From NCBI RefSeq assembly GCF_005938655.1, contig NZ_VCQT01000035.1, positions 1 to 64,000 of the forward strand: DNA of 64,000 nt. Direction: 5' to 3'. Under the pieces are notes generated by a model. The model made no database searches, had not been told where the DNA came from, and saw only the letters and a list, made by a program, of their open reading frames with translations. How positions within the stretch are numbered: position 1 is the stretch's first letter; each line of letters starts with the position of its first letter. The translations under genes were made by a program, and so were the position numbers. Below, piece by piece: positions 62,639 to 64,000 of this stretch. The stretch comes from Alloalcanivorax gelatiniphagus. GTDB taxonomy: Bacteria; Pseudomonadota; Gammaproteobacteria; Pseudomonadales; Alcanivoracaceae.

Positions 62639-64000
62639 ATGCAAAGCATCGAACAGATCATCGCCCAGGAACTCAATGCCCAGCCCCGCCAGGTGGCCGC
62701 CGCCGTGGCGCTGCTCGACGAAGGCGCCACCGTGCCGTTCATCGCCCGCTACCGGAAGGAAGCCACCGGCGGTCTGGACGACACCCAGCTGCGTAACCTG
62801 GAGGAGCGTTTGCGCTATCTCCGCGAGCTGGAAGATCGCCGCGACACCATCCTGAAAAGCATCGCCGAGCAGGAAAAGCTGACCCCGGAGCTGGAAAAGG
62901 CGATCAAGGAGGCGGACACCAAGACCCGCCTGGAAGATCTGTACCTGCCCTATAAGCCGAAACGTCGCACCCGCGCCCAGATCGCCCGCGAGGCGGGGCT
63001 GGAGCCGCTGGCCGAGGCGCTGCTGGCCGATCCCACGCTGAACCCGGAGCAGGAAGCCGCCGGCTACCTGAACGAAGAGCACAAGATCGCCACCGCCAAG
63101 GACGCCCTGGACGGCGCCAAACAGATTCTCATGGAGCGCTTCGCCGAGAACGCGGAACTGCTCACCCGGCTGCGTACCTGGCTGTGGGACAACGCCCATG
63201 TGCAGGCCCGGGTGGCGGACGGCAAGGAAGACGAAGGCGCCAAGTTCCGCGACTACTTCGAACACGACGAAGCGCTCAAGTCGATTCCCAGCCACCGCGC
63301 CCTGGCCCTGTTCCGGGGCCGCAACGAGAGCGTGCTGCACGTCTCCATGGTGCTGCCGGAAGCGCTGGAAAACGCCGAGCCGCACCCCTGCGTGGCCATG
63401 GTCACCCAGGTGGCGGACTGGCGCGACCAGGGCCGCGCCGCCGACGCCTGGCTGGGCGAGGTGATGCGCTGGACCTGGAAGATCAAGCTCAACACCCACC
63501 TGGAAACCGAACTGCTGGGCCGGGTGCGCGAGCTGGCCGAGGAAGAGGCGATCCAGGTCTTCGCCCGCAACCTGAAGAGCCTGCTGATGGCCTCGCCGGC
63601 GGGCCCCAAGGCCACCATGGGCCTGGACCCGGGGCTGCGCACCGGGGTCAAGGTGGTGGTGGTGGACGCCACCGGCAAGCTGCTGGAGCACACCACCGTG
63701 TTCCCGCACCAGCCGAAAAACCAGTGGGACCAGTCCCTGGCCACCCTGGCCAAGCTGTGCGCCAAACATGAAGTGGACCTGATCGCCATCGGCAACGGCA
63801 CCGCCAGCCGCGAAACCGACAAGCTGGCCGGCGAACTGGTCAAGGCGCTGCGCGACAAGCTGACCATGCAGAAGATCATGGTCTCCGAGGCCGGCGCCTC
63901 GGTGTACTCCGCCTCCGAGCTGGCGGCCCGGGAATTCCCGGACCTGGACGTGTCGTTCCGGGGCGCGGTGTCCATCGCCCGCCGCCTGCAGGACCCGCTG
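62639..64000 (+). CDS. tex: Tex family S1 RNA-binding transcription accessory protein (3' end outside window)
   Basis: The first 454 residues are in the window; the whole protein is normally about 770-790. The N-terminal helix-turn-helix region ([52 protein letters not shown]) is followed by [28 protein letters not shown] and the YqgF-like RNase-H fold beginning [20 protein letters not shown]; the helix-hairpin-helix and S1 domains would follow. Tex binds nucleic acid and helps gene expression and stress survival. It lies two genes from ompR-envZ, a neighbourhood also seen in E. coli. The start codon follows AGGAATCCCC. Confidence 0.95.
   Translation, partial: MQSIEQIIAQELNAQPRQVAAAVALLDEGATVPFIARYRKEATGGLDDTQLRNLEERLRYLRELEDRRDTILKSIAEQEKLTPELEKAIKEADTKTRLEDLYLPYKPKRRTRAQIAREAGLEPLAEALLADPTLNPEQEAAGYLNEEHKIATAKDALDGAKQILMERFAENAELLTRLRTWLWDNAHVQARVADGKEDEGAKFRDYFEHDEALKSIPSHRALALFRGRNESVLHVSMVLPEALENAEPHPCVAMVTQVADWRDQGRAADAWLGEVMRWTWKIKLNTHLETELLGRVRELAEEEAIQVFARNLKSLLMASPAGPKATMGLDPGLRTGVKVVVVDATGKLLEHTTVFPHQPKNQWDQSLATLAKLCAKHEVDLIAIGNGTASRETDKLAGELVKALRDKLTMQKIMVSEAGASVYSASELAAREFPDLDVSFRGAVSIARRLQDPL

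Overview
The window is 64 kb of high-GC DNA from a gammaproteobacterial chromosome. Gene content and order point to the Alcanivorax/Alloalcanivorax group or a close relative. The pointers are a fimX-parC-parE-yqiA-cpdA-yqiB-nudF-thiC-tolC-waaA block and a yrfG-hslR-hslO-pckA block, both ordered much as I recall them in Pseudomonas aeruginosa, together with several 'ACGGDS'-type lipoprotein hydrolases and a pseudomonad-type REP family (GTAGGAGCGGCTTCAGCCGC). I see no rRNA, tRNA, CRISPR array, prophage or transposase gene. Genus-level placement is inference.

Layout. 1-6.4 kb: a PilZ-like protein and the degenerate c-di-GMP protein FimX behind a textbook CRP/Vfr palindrome, then the EF-P beta-lysylation set (epmB divergent from efp-epmA). 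6.4-14.3 kb: an alpha/beta hydrolase, a lipoprotein Ntn acylase, a 272-bp MITE-like element, an AraC regulator, an S1-type RNA-binding protein, a DUF2058 protein, a TIGR04219 outer-membrane barrel and a PlsC-type acyltransferase. 14.3-28 kb: topoisomerase IV (parC, parE), yqiA, a Na/Pi-symporter-like gene, cpdA, yqiB, nudF, thiC, tolC and waaA. 28-30.5 kb: an FAD oxidoreductase/aldo-keto reductase pair and a 540-bp gene-free stretch holding an inverted-repeat element, a REP and a terminator. 30.5-36.7 kb: two divergent lipoprotein esterase-like genes and a MocR regulator. 36.9-48.3 kb: yrfG-hslR-hslO, pckA, ndh, gcd, a YihY/BrkB protein, SDR, GST, a soluble PQQ sugar dehydrogenase and DUF5062. 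48.3-56.7 kb: a second DUF6351 lipoprotein, a MocR/carboxymuconolactone-decarboxylase pair, and a Fur-box-preceded sigma/FecR/TonB-receptor unit. 56.8-64 kb: ilvD, an N-terminally deleted MFS transporter, envZ-ompR, a solitary pilH-like gene and tex (cut by the window end).

The most interesting signal is regulatory. Three copies of a 35-bp bipartite box, CACTGTT(C/G)CA-N15-CTGT(A/G)CCTGT, have exactly the same 15-bp spacer. Each sits in the promoter region of a lipoprotein hydrolase gene: two back to back between the divergent genes at 30513-32855 and 33074-35275, and one upstream of the DUF6351 paralogue at 48323-50542. Each box is a direct CTGTnCC-type repeat with a 23-bp period, followed 19-20 bp later by a TAnnnT-like -10. 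This suggests a small activator-controlled regulon of cell-surface hydrolases that I do not recognise from the literature.
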